A DNA stretch of 64,000 nt from Brachypterus glaber (GCA_958510825.1 OY294048.1:29353026-29417025), one strand, 5' to 3'. Positions 43,544 through 54,517 are shown, numbered from the stretch's first letter. Made by a program: numbers and translations. Notes: generated by a model from the sequence alone, not told the origin.

Positions 43544-44559
43544 TATTGCTATCTCCTTTAACTACTGTAGCGCTTCGCTCGTTTTAGGCAGACGGCAGCT
43601 CTGAGGTTTATTGTTCTAGTCGGAAGCGAGGCGTGAGTCGAGATAAAAAGAAAACAATTTTAATCTGAAAATTTAACATGGGCGCCAGCTTACATCGGAA
43701 TGTAAACAAATGATGTTAAAAGAGATTTAGGTGTGTATAAATTTTCTGAAATTAAATTGTTAAGATTTATGAATAAAATATGCTTATGTTTTCTTTAATT
43801 CTAGGTTTCTTTATTCCCATAATTTATATATACATTATTTACACTGAGTTAAATCTGAAGTTAAAATCGCGAATGACCATTTACATTTGTTCGAAAGCAA
43901 ATAATTAAATGTAATAATCAGTCATTATTATCAAAAAAGAGATAGAGGTAATGAAGTTAAGGTTATAAAATTCAGATAAACTTTTAGTTAAATAGATACT
44001 TATCAGCTTCACAGGTACAAGAATCCATCTAGGCTGGGATACAGATTAAAGCTGAGAATCCTTGACAGCATAACGTAGGGAAGATAAGCTTTGCAGGAAG
44101 ATCTTCGTGAGATGAAACTTCATAGAAAAAAAGAAAGGAAGGTCCGTACAGAAAGTCCATGAACAAAACTCATGAGAAAAACCATAAGTAAAAACCATAG
44201 GGAAAAACTCCAAACGAAAAACTCTATATAAAAAATAAAAAGACAACATTGTAGGAACGAATTTCCCGAAAATGTATAATAATAAAAAATCATAAAATAA
44301 ACTTACCCAAAGCTATTTCCTTTATAGATTTGGAGTTTTCTCTAAAATTAAGAATATTATTCTTTAAACGCCATGTGACTGAAAAAATACAATGTGAGGT
44401 TAGAAACCTAAGTTGACAGAAAAGTCAAGAAAATAATAAGAAATGTTTTAAATAATATTTACCTGGTAAATATGGTTATGGAGAATCCATATAATGAAGA
44501 AAGTTTACATTTATACTTATTATATAATATATAAATATAATTTTAGTTTTTTAAACACC
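43544..44559. other. No gene; purine-rich degenerate repeats
   Basis: At about 44155-44225 a purine-rich stretch repeats GAAAAACCATA/GAAAAACTC-type motifs at roughly 13-bp spacing. Otherwise nothing. Confidence 0.4.
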
Positions 44560-44733
44560 ATGGATGCCTCCGACATTCCACGCCGAAACAGGAAGAGAGA
44601 GAGAAAAGAAAAGAGCGTTTTCCAAGGCAACGTTGCCAAACTTATTAACGTAACGAGAAAAGGCAAATTGGAACGTTACACTACGTTTTTGCTAAGCAGG
44701 ACACTACTAACTGAAAAGGAGACAACTAAATAA
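44560..44733 (+). CDS. Small ATG frame in strong Kozak context, unrecognised
   Basis: 57 codons from ATG at 44560 in the context CACCATGG. It begins MDASDIPRRNRKRERKEK and includes GNVAKLINVTRKGKLERY. It is very basic and less AT-rich than its surroundings. An acceptor-like AATTTTAG lies just upstream. No family recognised and no partner exon found. It may be a genuine small protein, a first coding exon or chance. Confidence 0.25.
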   Translation: MDASDIPRRNRKRERKEKSVFQGNVAKLINVTRKGKLERYTTFLLSRTLLTEKETTK

Positions 44734-46180
44734 GAAAGAGTAAGAGAGTAAAAAATATTCACCTTTAAGTTGCCATAACATAAATATAAGAAAACATAAA
44801 ATAAATTTCAAATTATTATTATCCTGTCATATTAATTTAATTATTGGAATTTAATTAATACTAACAATTAATTGAGATTTCTTAAAAACGCAAGAGAAAA
44901 CCGGTTAGTCAGTAGTATTTACTTCCAGAAAAAATAAAAAGTGAGAACAAAGAACTCTTATATCGCAAGTGCAACGTTTTACAAATATGGACGGTGTCAT
45001 GCAATTAATAAGTTTAGTTCCTAAGCTTTTATAGATTAAATTAAAATTATAATTATTGCCATGGTTATCTACTTTTGTGGACAGCAACCAGGGCCGTAGC
45101 GAAGAAAATTTGGTGGGGTGGAGAAGGTAAAAAATTACAACTTTTTTTAGCCTAAAAGTATATTTTTTTCCTGGAGAAAAAAATTAATTACTACAAAAAA
45201 AAAGTCCTCACCTCCAAAAAAGCTTTGTCCGTGACGGTTTTTACCCCTAACCAAAAGGTCCTCACACACATCCAAAAAAGCTTTATCCGTGACAGTTTTT
45301 ACTTACCCCTAACCACAATTTTGATAACTAAAAAAAAAGGTCCTTACCCTCACCTTTTCGTGAAATATACAACTTGTGCATTTTGAATCTCTGCAATATA
45401 CGTCTTTTGTCTAAATCCCTGCAATATGCAACTTTTTTTTCGTACATCCATAAAATATACAACTTTATTTGGATCAATAAAATATACAACTTTTCAAGAT
45501 ATGTGAAAAGACTCTTAATTTTCAAAAAATATATATGTATAAATATTTTTTTTTCGTTTTTCGCCAAAAGAAATTTAGTTGAAAAAAAAAACGTTGAATT
45601 GAAACGTTGATTTTTTTTATATTTTTGTATTTTGTTCTTGAAAAAAAAAAACGTTTTTTAAAACTTTTTCGTTTTTCGTAAATTATTATTAAGAATTTTT
45701 TTTTAATTTTTTTTTGCTTTTTTTATTTTTTTGTAAAAATGCAATATATGGCAATATGGCATAATATGCCATATAATTGTAGTCTTATATGACATTTTAA
45801 TTTAATAATTACAAAAGGCACTTTAAGAAAATCGATTTTCCGACTTGTGTCTATAAGTATATACTTAAATAGACTAATTTTGTTCGTTTCGATTGGGTAA
45901 AATCAGATTTTTTTTAAGTGATATGAAATAATGAAAAAAAAAATAAAAAAAGACTTGACTGCCTTATTCCTTTTATAAAAAGCTCAAATTTAGCCTTTCT
46001 AAAAAATGCTTTAGGTCCCACCGGCCAAAAATATAAGTCCTGGTTCCTGGCCCAGGACACTAGTTCCTTGGCGTTGTCACCTAGATACAGTTTACAGACA
46101 AAGTGTCCTTAGTTTGACGTATTGAGATTGCTAAAAAAAATTGCCTGCGGTGCCAAATCACGAACCTACATCAAATGAGC
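44734..46180. other. No gene; local tandem repeats and possible hAT-type end
   Basis: CAGGGCCGTAGCGAAG at about 45091 resembles a hAT-type MITE end, unpaired. About 45215-45320 holds two copies of a ~62-bp unit (CCAAAAAAGCTTTGTCCGTG). At 45365-45495 AATATACAACTTT-type motifs recur. Homopolymer-rich DNA follows. Confidence 0.45.
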
Positions 46181-46185
46181 ATAAT

Positions 46186-46450
46186 CCTTACCCTCCAGGG
46201 TGTCACAATTGTGACTTTACTTCTTTATTTTTTCTTTAAGGCAATTATAATCCAAGATACTTTTATAGACTTTCCATGTATGCAAACAAATATGCAAATT
46301 TAATTCAGTATAATACAAAAACTAGGGCAAAAGCTAACAAAAAATCGGTTTATTTTTTATTCTTTTTTTCTTCTTTTACGGCATAGCAAATATAAAAAAA
46401 CACAATTAAATCGAAAAATTATCGTTAGTTTAGTCTCGGGAGGGTAAGGG
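46186..46450 (-). mobile_element. TTAA-type MITE N, copy 2 (diverged)
   Basis: Inverted relative to copy 1. It shares GTGTCACAATTGTGACTTTA at one end and TCTCGGGAGGGTAAGG at the other. The flanks (TAAT, ATAA) look like decayed TTAA. Internal deletions relative to copy 1. Confidence 0.7.
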
Positions 46451-46659
46451 ATAACTGACGCCGTTGGATAGAGTCACTCTAGGACAATTTTAATTAAAAT
46501 TTTTAATAAAATAACACTAGTTTACAAGGGTTTTATGCGCAACTTTATCTTAACGTTTTCTTAAATATTTTTTTATACTGAATCCAAATCCGCCAAGAAA
46601 AAAATCGTTGGTTTCGTTTTCGAGATAATCGACCCTAAAAACAGTTAGAGAAATCATAT

Positions 46660-46815
46660 TTTTTTGGTTAATATTTACGAAAATTGATATTTAGTTTTTT
46701 ATTTTTCATGAAACACATTTGTTTCCAATAATGTTTTATCTAGGACGTTTTTTGACGATTTTGGGAAATTCGAAACTACCGCATAATATTATTCTAGCGC
46801 AGGCGCTGTGAATAA
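46660..46815 (-). repeat. Dispersed repeat H, end fragment
   Basis: Matches the ATGAAACACATTTGTTTCCA, AATTCGAAACTACCGCATAA and TATTATTCTAGCGCAGGCGC motifs of H copies in inverted orientation. Confidence 0.6.
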
Positions 46816-46889
46816 TATAATAAATGGAAAGTAATGTAAAAATATCTTGGTTGACTAAGTAATTTTACTATACTTGACTATGTTTAATT

Positions 46890-47145
46890 CACGAATTTGT
46901 GTAAATGTGTGGAAATAAATTTCATTTATTTTAAATAATGTAAAAGGCTGGTAAAATCATGTAAAGTGCTGTAAACTTATTAAAAAAAATACACAAAATT
47001 ACAAGTAGGTACAAAGTAAAGTTATTTAAAATTACATATACTTATATTTATCTACTTTGGAATTTTACAGAAAAATTACATATCGGTTCATGGTATCTTA
47101 CATTATTGCTTCTATACAAAATTTTACGAATCGGGCCGTGGCAAT
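46890..47145 (+). repeat. Dispersed repeat O, copy 2
   Basis: Shares GTTCATGGTATCTTACATTA-type sequence and AATTTTACGAATCGGGCCGTG-type end with 6363-6995. Confidence 0.45.
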
Positions 47146-47378
47146 TAATGTAACTTTTGTTACAGTGTATACTAAACACATTATGGTTTGGTGTATAATG
47201 GCATTGGAATAAGGCTAAATCAAATTATATAGTACACACATAAAATACTGTTGAAAAAGAATACTTTTCCCTTTTGTTATAAAAAAATCAACAAGATTTT
47301 TGTCAAACAAATCAAAAAAGCATGGATGTGTAGTGGTGTCTTTAAAATTGCTAATTACTTACTTATTTAAACTACATA

Positions 47379-48101
47379 CAGGGTGATCAATAACTACCAT
47401 GCCAAAATTTAAGAGGTGATTCTGAATCCAAAAATATCAAAAAAAAGTTCCTATAAAGGTTGGTCTGCAAATGAGCCCTAAGGGAGCTACGGCCCTTTAA
47501 AAATGTAATAAAAATTAGGTTTTTAATTAATAACTGGTACCCTTTAAGCTAGAGCGACAAACTTTTGTATTTATATTAGTATTAATAAGGGCAATAAATC
47601 CATGTTAATTTATTTTTCTGAATTTATCAAGAGGCGTCCCTAGACGGAAAAATGTATTGAGCTTAACACATTTTTGTCCATTTATGTGTAATTTTTTTGA
47701 TTTTTTTGTAAAAAATATGGGTTCCTTGAGTAAAAATACATCAAAAATGTCATATAGTGTAACACTGTAGGAGCAACCGTTTTCAAAAAAATGCAATTAA
47801 GAAGAAGTAACATTTTGTGCCACCAAAAACATTACTTTTTAAAAGGCTATTACTCTTTTAATATTAAATTTAGGTGTTTTGGTGAAGAATACTTTTTTAC
47901 TCAGTTTTAAATAAAGAATCATTATGCAGCATTAAAATTTTATTGATGCTTTTTTTTGTTCCCCATTCACTATGTCATCTTCGAAGGGCCGTAGCTCCCT
48001 TAGGGCTCATTTCCGGACCAACCTTTACAGAAACTTTTTTTCATATTTTTGGATGTAGAATCACCTTTTAAATTTTGGCATGGCAGTTACTGATCACCCT
48101 G
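47379..48101. mobile_element. C-family MITE, copy 3
   Basis: Ends CAGGGTGATCAATAACTACC and, inverted, GGCAGTTACTGATCACCCTG with TA flanks. The subterminal GGTTGGTCTGCAAATGAG is mirrored by CTCATTTCCGGACC. No coding capacity. Confidence 0.8.
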
Positions 48102-48190
48102 TATAAATAGGCTATATCTGACAGTTGAATGCCAGGGTACAAATTAAAATAAATAAATAAAAAAACTTTGTTTTGTAAAGTTAAAGTTGG

Positions 48191-48301
48191 GTTACCCAAT
48201 AATAACCACGAACTAAGAATTTGACCAAAAAAATGTCAGATTTATTTGTCAGTCAGTTCAATTTGTTAAGTTCTTAGATTACTGTTAATATTGGGTAATT
48301 T
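48191..48301. mobile_element. Short TIR MITE
   Basis: Inverted ends of about 35 bp (GTTACCCAATAATAACCACG left; on the opposite strand ATTACCCAATATTAACAGTA right) around a 40-bp centre. Confidence 0.55.
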
Positions 48302-48600
48302 AGTATTTTATTTTTCAACAAATTACATTTTTCGCAAAAAGAAAATTAAAAAAAAAAAATTTGATTTTTTTTTTCGTTTTACCCAAAAAAAATATTAAAA
48401 AATTGAAAAATTTTGAACGTTTTTTTGGAAAAACTTTTTTTTTGAAAAACTTTTTTCAAGGTTGTTTTGTTTTTCAAAAAAAGATATTTTTTTATTTTAT
48501 TTTTAATTTTTTTTTTAATATTTGGGAAAATGCAATATACCATTTACTGTGAATAATATATAATGGAATGAGTACCATTACATCTCTTCACGGCTTGTTT
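48302..48600 (+). repeat. Dispersed repeat H, right-end fragment
   Basis: Homopolymer-rich tract followed by AATGCAATATACCATTTACT, TATATAATGGAATGAGTACC and CACGGCTTGTT, as in the right end of H copy 2. The phenylalanine-rich frame here is an A/T artefact. Confidence 0.6.
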
Positions 48601-48984
48601 TTTACCGTGTACCTACTCTACAATTTATAATCTTTACCAACGTACCAACGCTTAAATTATTCAAGCGAATTAATAAATGTAAATATAAATAGCATTATAA
48701 CTTCAATAATCCATAAGGATAAACTTTTTCCAATAACGGATTTTAATTAAAAACAAATAGATACAGCTTTGACAATTTGCGAAGGAATTAAGCCATATAT
48801 TTGTTTATTCATTTTATTTAGAAAATCTATATACAAATATAATTTTAATAGAAACTGTTACGAATCATAAATTAATAACTTATTATTTTCTTAGTTATTA
48901 GTATTAACTTATTACTAAAAACTTGTTAGAAATTAATAACAGTTTGTTTGTCATAACAATAATTTTTCGAGCTTTGATGATATT
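48601..48984. other. No gene seen
   Basis: AT-rich; nothing recognised. Confidence 0.4.
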
Positions 48985-49042
48985 AACATTGGGGGGCTCC
49001 AGGGTTCCATCCTGGGACCCCTATTGTATTTAATATTTATTT
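48985..49042 (+). pseudogene. LINE reverse-transcriptase fragment
   Basis: One frame reads GGLQGSILGPLLYLIF, a close match to the PQGSxLGPLLFxIYI motif of non-LTR retrotransposon reverse transcriptases. Only about 18 codons survive. The SINE tail begins immediately after. Confidence 0.6.
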
Positions 49043-49043
49043 T

Positions 49044-49264
49044 TGTTTGTTTGTTTGTTTAACCTCGTACTATTCTACTTAATTAAGCATCCCAAGTCCA
49101 GGACTTGTGTGTGCTAGTAGTAGAGGGAACCACCCGCTTACACTGACTTTCGAATCAGTTTTTATAGGGAGTGTCCGCTTCACTTACGCCTTCGCCAAAT
49201 TTCAATTATTAATTAACTGAAAAAGTCAAATCGGCGCCAGTGAGAATCGAACCCACGCTATTGG
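49044..49264 (-). mobile_element. tRNA-derived SINE, copy 1, 5'-truncated
   Basis: On the minus strand it starts inside a tRNA-like head with box B (GTGGGTTCGATTCTCACTGG), lacking box A. The body includes TTAATTAATAATTGAAATTT, and it ends in an (AAAC)n tail. It shares head, body and tail junction (TACGAGGTTAAAC) with copy 2 but carries an extra internal block of about 45 bp. Confidence 0.75.
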
Positions 49265-49617
49265 CTAGACATCCTTAAAATGTCCCTAAATGCACAGTCC
49301 TAATAATATAGCTCGCATTTTTATTCCTATTTTTTGATCCATTTAGAAATAAGGTTAAAAATAGCATGCTATTTATAACCTAAAATAGCTAGAAAATATC
49401 ATATTTTCTACCCTAGTTTAGCAGTATATTTTTGATCTGTATTTTTGATAGAAACAAAACAGGTGATATACGTAAAAAAGGTTATTATTTTTAAGGAGGA
49501 TCAGAATAGGTACAATATCGCTTCCCTTGCATAGTGGCTTATCTCATTTTTTGTGATTTTTGATAATATCCTTACAAAGGGGCTTTTTCTAAATTGAGTT
49601 AGGCCCTTAGGTGGCAT

Positions 49618-49621
<4 letters not shown>
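49265..49621. other. No gene seen
   Basis: AT-rich; nothing recognised. Confidence 0.4.

Positions 49622-49670
<49 letters not shown>
49622..49670. repeat. (TA)n microsatellite
   Basis: About 49 bp of pure AT dinucleotide, abutting the C-family end at 49671. Confidence 0.95.
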
Positions 49671-49673
<3 letters not shown>

Positions 49674-49911
49674 GGTGTATTTGAAATAGGGTCGGAAATT
49701 TTAACTGATGATTCTACATCATAGAATATGACAAAAAGTTCCTATAAACATATGTCTAAAAATGCGTCATAAGGGAGCTACGCCCCTTTGAAAGTGGCTA
49801 AAAAAATCGGTTTTTATTTAATAACTCAGGAACCCTTTGAGATCTATCAACGAGGTTTTGCACGTCAACTAATCCTACCAAGGCCCGTTTTACTGTGTTA
49901 TTTTCATGTAC
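49671..49911. mobile_element. C-family MITE, copy 4, cut by the assembly gap
   Basis: Left end CACGGTGTATTTGAAATAGG, then GATTCTACATCATAGAATAT, AAGTTCCTATAAA and AAGGGAGCTACGCCCCTTTG as in other C copies. The expected inverted half falls in or beyond the gap and is not seen after it. Confidence 0.6.
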
Positions 49912-50111
49912 NNNNNNNNNNNNNNNNNNNNNNNNNNNNNNNNNNNNNNNNNNNNNNNNNNNNNNNNNNNNNNNNNNNNNNNNNNNNNNNNNNNNNNNNN
50001 NNNNNNNNNNNNNNNNNNNNNNNNNNNNNNNNNNNNNNNNNNNNNNNNNNNNNNNNNNNNNNNNNNNNNNNNNNNNNNNNNNNNNNNNNNNNNNNNNNNN
50101 NNNNNNNNNNN
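49912..50111. other. Assembly gap (200 N)
   Basis: Exactly 200 unknown bases. A round number suggests a placeholder size or scaffolding estimate. Confidence 1.
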
Positions 50112-50260
50112 CCCCCCTCCGAAAAAAAACTGGAGGCAGCACTACTTGAGCAAAATAAATTGTCTACCAAAAAAGTTTAAAAAGTAAGCTTAAAGGACGA
50201 TAGTAGTAAAAAAGCATTTACTTATATGCTTTCTACATTTAAGTCTTTCTTTCATTTTTG
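50112..50260. other. No gene seen
   Basis: Short sequence after the gap; nothing recognised. Confidence 0.35.
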
Positions 50261-50412
50261 CCATACTTTCTGCAAACGGGCCTGACACACCAGATCCTGG
50301 TAGGTTTCGTAGCAGTTCGCCACTGTCGGCCTTTGACCAGCGAAACCATCTTTTCCCAAACCTGAAGATTCTGGCAAGCAGTAGCTTAACCCCGGCACCT
50401 CATATTTACTGC
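50261..50412 (-). pseudogene. Unrecognised GC-richer, coding-like segment
   Basis: Much less AT-rich than its surroundings. A minus-strand frame, open for about 55 codons to a TGA, reads YEVPGLSYCLPESSGLGKDG and later TVANCYETYQDLVCQARLQK. A second minus frame is also open, so the reading frame is uncertain. It could be a last exon or a transposon fragment. No family recognised. Confidence 0.3.
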
Positions 50413-50744
50413 TATTCAATTTTTATAAAACTTTTCATTACAAAGCAGTTTGACATTTAAATTTTATTTATATGGTACAAAGGTAAACTCATGCCCGAAT
50501 GCAGAATAGTATGTTACCTATAGATAACAGATTTGCCTTACCGATAAACTACTTAATATTTGACGTCTCCTCTTGTATTTCCATAATATACATTTAAGTC
50601 TTTAGGGAACTGTATGACAGCCTTTGTTACCTATCGTAGTAATAACCTACTATAGTCGTATTAATGGTGCAGGTTGCTTGTAAAACAACTTTACATTACG
50701 ATATATCAAGAACGCTTTGATGCAGAGACTTTAATTTTGGACCA
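50413..50744. other. No gene seen
   Basis: AT-rich; nothing recognised. Confidence 0.35.
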
Positions 50745-51241
50745 AAGATTTTCAACGTGGCAAAAAAACTTTTGGTTAAAATTTAATTTATTCAGGGTCA
50801 TATGGACATTTAAATGAAAAGAGGGGTTTGTGATACATCATTTTAAAGCTCATAAAATTCTCTATTTGGCCATATAATAGTATTTTTTTTTAGTTTAGAA
50901 GTTTTTTGAGGTTTTGAAAACAATTTTTGAAAAATAATTAGAAGAAAGAAAGAAGAAAAAGGTAAATTATACGTTTAAACTAATTTTAAGTGGTAAACAT
51001 AAAAATTTTCAAAAACAAATCCATAAAATCTTAATTTTTATCAAAACAATAGAGAATTTTATTGCTTTAAAATAATGTATCACACAACCCCCCTTTCCAA
51101 TTAAAAAACTCCCCGGCTAAGCCCCCTGGCAACATTTTAAAAGCTAAAAATACCAGCTATATGCCAAAAGATAACTTGAGTTTTCTTATTTAAGTATCTT
51201 GTTCAAAAGATAAGAAGGGGTGACTTTTGGACCTTATTGTA
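50745..51241. mobile_element. B-family MITE, decayed copy
   Basis: Has GTGATACATCATTTTAAAGC and its inverted partner CTTTAAAATAATGTATCACA, and a right end GGGGTGACTTTTGGACCTTA. The left end is degenerate. Confidence 0.65.
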
Positions 51242-51459
51242 TAATATACGCAAAAGCTTCTTTGGTCATTGCTTTCTTTTTTTGTGAATGCAAGATATAG
51301 GTTAAAATACTTCAATATTTACTAGAATTTAAAAGTAAATATTATTTTAATCAATTTAGATTTTATTTTGTAAAAATGCATTGACAATTTTAGTGAAACA
51401 AGTTTGAATCGAGAAAATCGCATTTATTTACCGATAATTAAGCTATAAATGCAGCTTAC
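51242..51459. other. No gene seen
   Basis: AT-rich, probably intron if the next exon is real. Confidence 0.35.
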
Positions 51460-51561
51460 TTTTTTGAAACGGTTTACTTAAGCGTCGCATACACGTATCA
51501 ACCGCTTTTTTCAGTTCCAATTCGCACTCGTTGCAGTCGTATTCTGTTTTAAGTTGGTTCT
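51460..51561 (-). CDS. Host internal-exon candidate (102 nt, symmetric phase)
   Basis: On the minus strand a good acceptor (GGTGTTATTTTTTAG) precedes 102 nt that are open in one frame and end at a strong donor (AAAAAA|GTAAGC). With two bases completing a codon it reads NQLKTEYDCNECELELKK then AVDTCMRRLSKPFQK. Both splice phases agree (phase 1), so the exon is frame-neutral. The composition is charged and possibly helical, with a C-X2-C pair. The plus strand is also open across most of it but lacks good splice sites. I do not recognise the protein. Confidence 0.4.
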
Positions 51562-51606
51562 CTAAAAAATAACACCTAATGAATTTTACAACTTTTTGTT
51601 TAGTTT

Positions 51607-52845
51607 ATCCAACTAGGGGAGAGTGGGTATGTTTCGACTAGTGGGAGGATTCAACCATTTAATTTTATTTAAAAACTATTTAAATTTTGCGTGATTCCAG
51701 TAGTGCCAACTAATAAGTTTAGTGGCTATAGTGCCTAGTTAAAGTTTGGTCAAATTCGGAAAGGTCTAAGAAAAATTAAGAAAAAATCATTTTTTTGTGA
51801 AAATCAGGTAAGGTTTTGGTTCTACATTTTTTTATTGATCTTTTTCTAGTGGTAAGATCTATTCAAAATCGGTTTTATATTATTAAACAAGTGTTTTATT
51901 GGCTTCATTTTCATGCACTGAACCTAACCTAATTCGTTTATGTTACCGGGTATCATCATATTTTTTAAAATATGAGCATATAGGGATGATTCGACCACTG
52001 GATAGAACAATCGAAAATTTAAGATAATATTAAAAATCCAATCCGTTTTTTAGTTTTCCAATATACTTTTAATATTGGTTCGTATTTTCAGATTAGCTGC
52101 TACTTACTAGGTAGTTTTGTATTGTTTTTTTTTATATTAGTTAAATCATTCCTGGTTCCTGTTAATATTAGTCTAATATTATTTTAGATTTTAAGCTTTC
52201 ACGGCCATTAAGATATAAAGAACTTTCACTTTCGGGTTTAGACCGTGTTAATGGATTTTCACTTTCCAACCCGAAAGTGAAAGTTCCTAATATTATTTGT
52301 TCATGTTCTAGTTATTTTTAATAAAACATTAATAATTTTTGGTTCATTTTAATGTTGGTTCTATATTTTTATAACTATATTAGAACTATATTATAAAGTT
52401 TTAATAATAAATTTTAAATATTTTAATAAAATTTATAATTTTATTCACCCTGGTTTAATCATCCCCACCATCTGGTTGAAACCTCCCACCCTAGAGGGAT
52501 GTTTCAACCAAATGTAACTATTTTTATTTTAATTAATAAAACTAATTATTCATTAAATTAATACAACTTGTACTATATTATTTAATAGAAAACATATTAA
52601 ACTATAGATTGGTATAAAAAAATTAAATCAAATAATTTATTAAATATTTTATAAAACGATTTAAACATTAAGAGGTCGAAACATCCCCACTCTCCCCTAC
52701 ATGGGCTATAGAAGAATTACAGGGCTGTAACTACAGTTTCATTGGAGAAAAGCAAGCCATTAAATTTCGATGCCCGGATTCCCGTGAAAACCATCTTAAA
52801 GACAAAAACATCATTGGTCAAGTTGAAGCCCATTATGGTAAAGGT
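51607..52845 (+). CDS. Host exon candidate split by a TA-flanked element
   Basis: A good acceptor (CAACTTTTTGTTTAG) ends at 51606; nine exon bases follow before the TA-flanked element at 51614-52699. After it the frame continues to a donor-like G|GTAAAG at about 52845. Skipping the element, the segment is open in one frame across the junction; after it come AIEELQGCNYSFIGEKQ, then AIKFRCPDSRENHLKDKN and IIGQVEAHYG. The codons are strongly RNY-like. In the assembly as given the exon is interrupted by about 1.08 kb, so this copy is broken unless splicing avoids it. Protein not recognised. Confidence 0.45.
51614..52699. mobile_element. TA-flanked element inserted in a coding-like segment
   Basis: Inverted ends GGGGAGAGTGGGTATGTTTC and, on the opposite strand, GGGGAGAGTGGGGATGTTTC, flanked by TA (51614-51615, 52698-52699). 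Inside, related motifs recur (about 51985 GGGATGATTCGACCA; about 52455-52510 CATCCCCACCATCTGGTTGA and GGGATGTTTCAACCA). AT-rich with no transposase. Confidence 0.8.
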
Positions 52846-53109
52846 TTACATTTCCTAAGAAAAATTAATTTTCTCAAATTTCGCTTAAATTTTTGTGTTT
52901 TTGGTTCACTAATCAAAACTAAGCACACTTGGCTTATGAAGTCCCTAGGTCAAAAATTATTGTAAATAAAAAGGTCAAAAGTTATAGCGAAATTATACAA
53001 AAAAAATGGCAGTTTTAGCCAATTTCGACCAAAAAACCTTATTAATTTTTAGCCTAGCCTAGGCTAAGTAAATTAATATCGTCAAATGCAAATCTTTAAT
53101 CGAACTTAT
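52846..53109. other. No gene; probable intron start
   Basis: The frame stays open for about 39 codons past the donor but becomes low-complexity. Nothing else recognised. Confidence 0.35.
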
Positions 53110-53815
53110 GCGATAATTATCCTGTTTTCGTCAAATTTTGACAGCTTTTGTCATTTTTTAAATAAAATTTAGTTTCAGATTTTTTATCTGGAAAGACACT
53201 AAATTTATTTATTCTGGATCATATATTGGCGGAAAATTCGATTATTAAAAAAAAATTTTACTTTTAATTTTACATGAAAACTAAACTTGAAAAAATACAA
53301 TTTTGCTTTTACTCAAATTTTTGCCTTGTTACGTTTATGCGACGAGCCATAAACCACTAGAAAGATTTTTTTTCTCTTTACAATGATATCAAAAAGTTAT
53401 TATTTAATTTTATTATCTGTTTAAAATAATATAAGTTTGTAAATATGCGCTCAGTGTTATTGCATAAGTTCACTCATTCCTTTGATGATGGCGCAAAATA
53501 AAAGCCGCTTGAGCGAGGAGCATATTATTTTTTTACAAACTTTTTTTATTTTAAAGAGAATTAAAAAAAAATATTAACTTTTTGGTATCATTGTAAAGAG
53601 AAAAAAATTATCTTTTTATTAATGTTGACGAGCCATATGTAATTAAGCTAATATTCCAGTAAAAGCGAAAAATTTGTTTTTTCAAGTTTAGTTTTGGTGC
53701 AAAATTAAAAGTATTTTTTTTTTAATTAATTGCAAAAAATGTAAAATAAAATTTTATTTAAAACATGACAAAAGCTGTCAAAATTTGACAAAAACTAGAT
53801 AGATAATACACAGAA
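53110..53815. mobile_element. Foldback element with ACGAGCCAT arms
   Basis: Arms about 53110-53400 and 53550-53815 are inverted (GTCAAATTTTGACAGCTTTT left, AAAGCTGTCAAAATTTGAC right; ACGAGCCAT and AAACTTGAAAAA blocks also pair). A centre of about 150 bp includes GCCGCTTGAGCGAGGAGC. Confidence 0.65.
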
Positions 53816-53824
53816 TTTAATATA

Positions 53825-54517
53825 CAGTGCGGTCCAAAAGTCACCCCCCCCCCTTTTAACTTTTGAACGAGTTAAGATATCGACTTCAAATTTAGAACTC
53901 TTAAATAAGACAACTTAAACTATCTTTTAGCATATATTTGATATTTTCAGCTCTTAAAATGTGGGCAGAGGGGCATAGGGGGACATTTTTTTAAATGGAA
54001 AGGGGGGGTCGTGTGATACATCATTTTAAAGCTTATAAAATTCTCTATTTAAAATAATATTTTTAAATTTTTAAAAAATGTTTTTTAAGGTTTTGATTTT
54101 TCAATTTTTTGTGCTAAAACATTAGATTTTTTAAGTTTTTTTTTTATAAATTTTTATTTATGTCAACTAAAATTAGTTTAAAAGAATAATTAACATTTTT
54201 TATGATGAATCTAGGCATTTAAAAAAAAATTATTTTTTAGAGGAATTTTGAGATTAATACCCATTTTCAACCCCATTTTAAACCCATTTTTTTTTTATTT
54301 AAAAATATGGAGTTAAATAGAGAATTTTATAAATTTAAAATGATGTATTACACGATCCCCCTTTCCATTTAAAAAAATGTGCCCCTATGCCCCCATGCCC
54401 ACATTTTAAGAGCTGAAAGTATAAAATATATTCTAAAAGTTAGTTTAAGTTGTCTTATTTAAAAGTTCCAAATTTGAAGTTCAAAAGTTAAGAGGGGGTG
54501 ACTTTTGGACCGCTCTG
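53825..54517. mobile_element. B-family MITE, well-preserved copy
   Basis: Ends CAGTGCGGTCCAAAAGTCAC and inverted CAGAGCGGTCCAAAAGTCAC with TA on both sides. It closely matches the element at 1884-2685 but lacks the (ATA)n core; the right arm has a small deletion. Confidence 0.8.

Noticed and set aside
48361..48552. Phenylalanine-rich frame
   Set aside because: Translation of A/T homopolymers in repeat H.
49788..50187. Several frames running through the N gap
   Set aside because: They consist of unknown residues and have no biological meaning.
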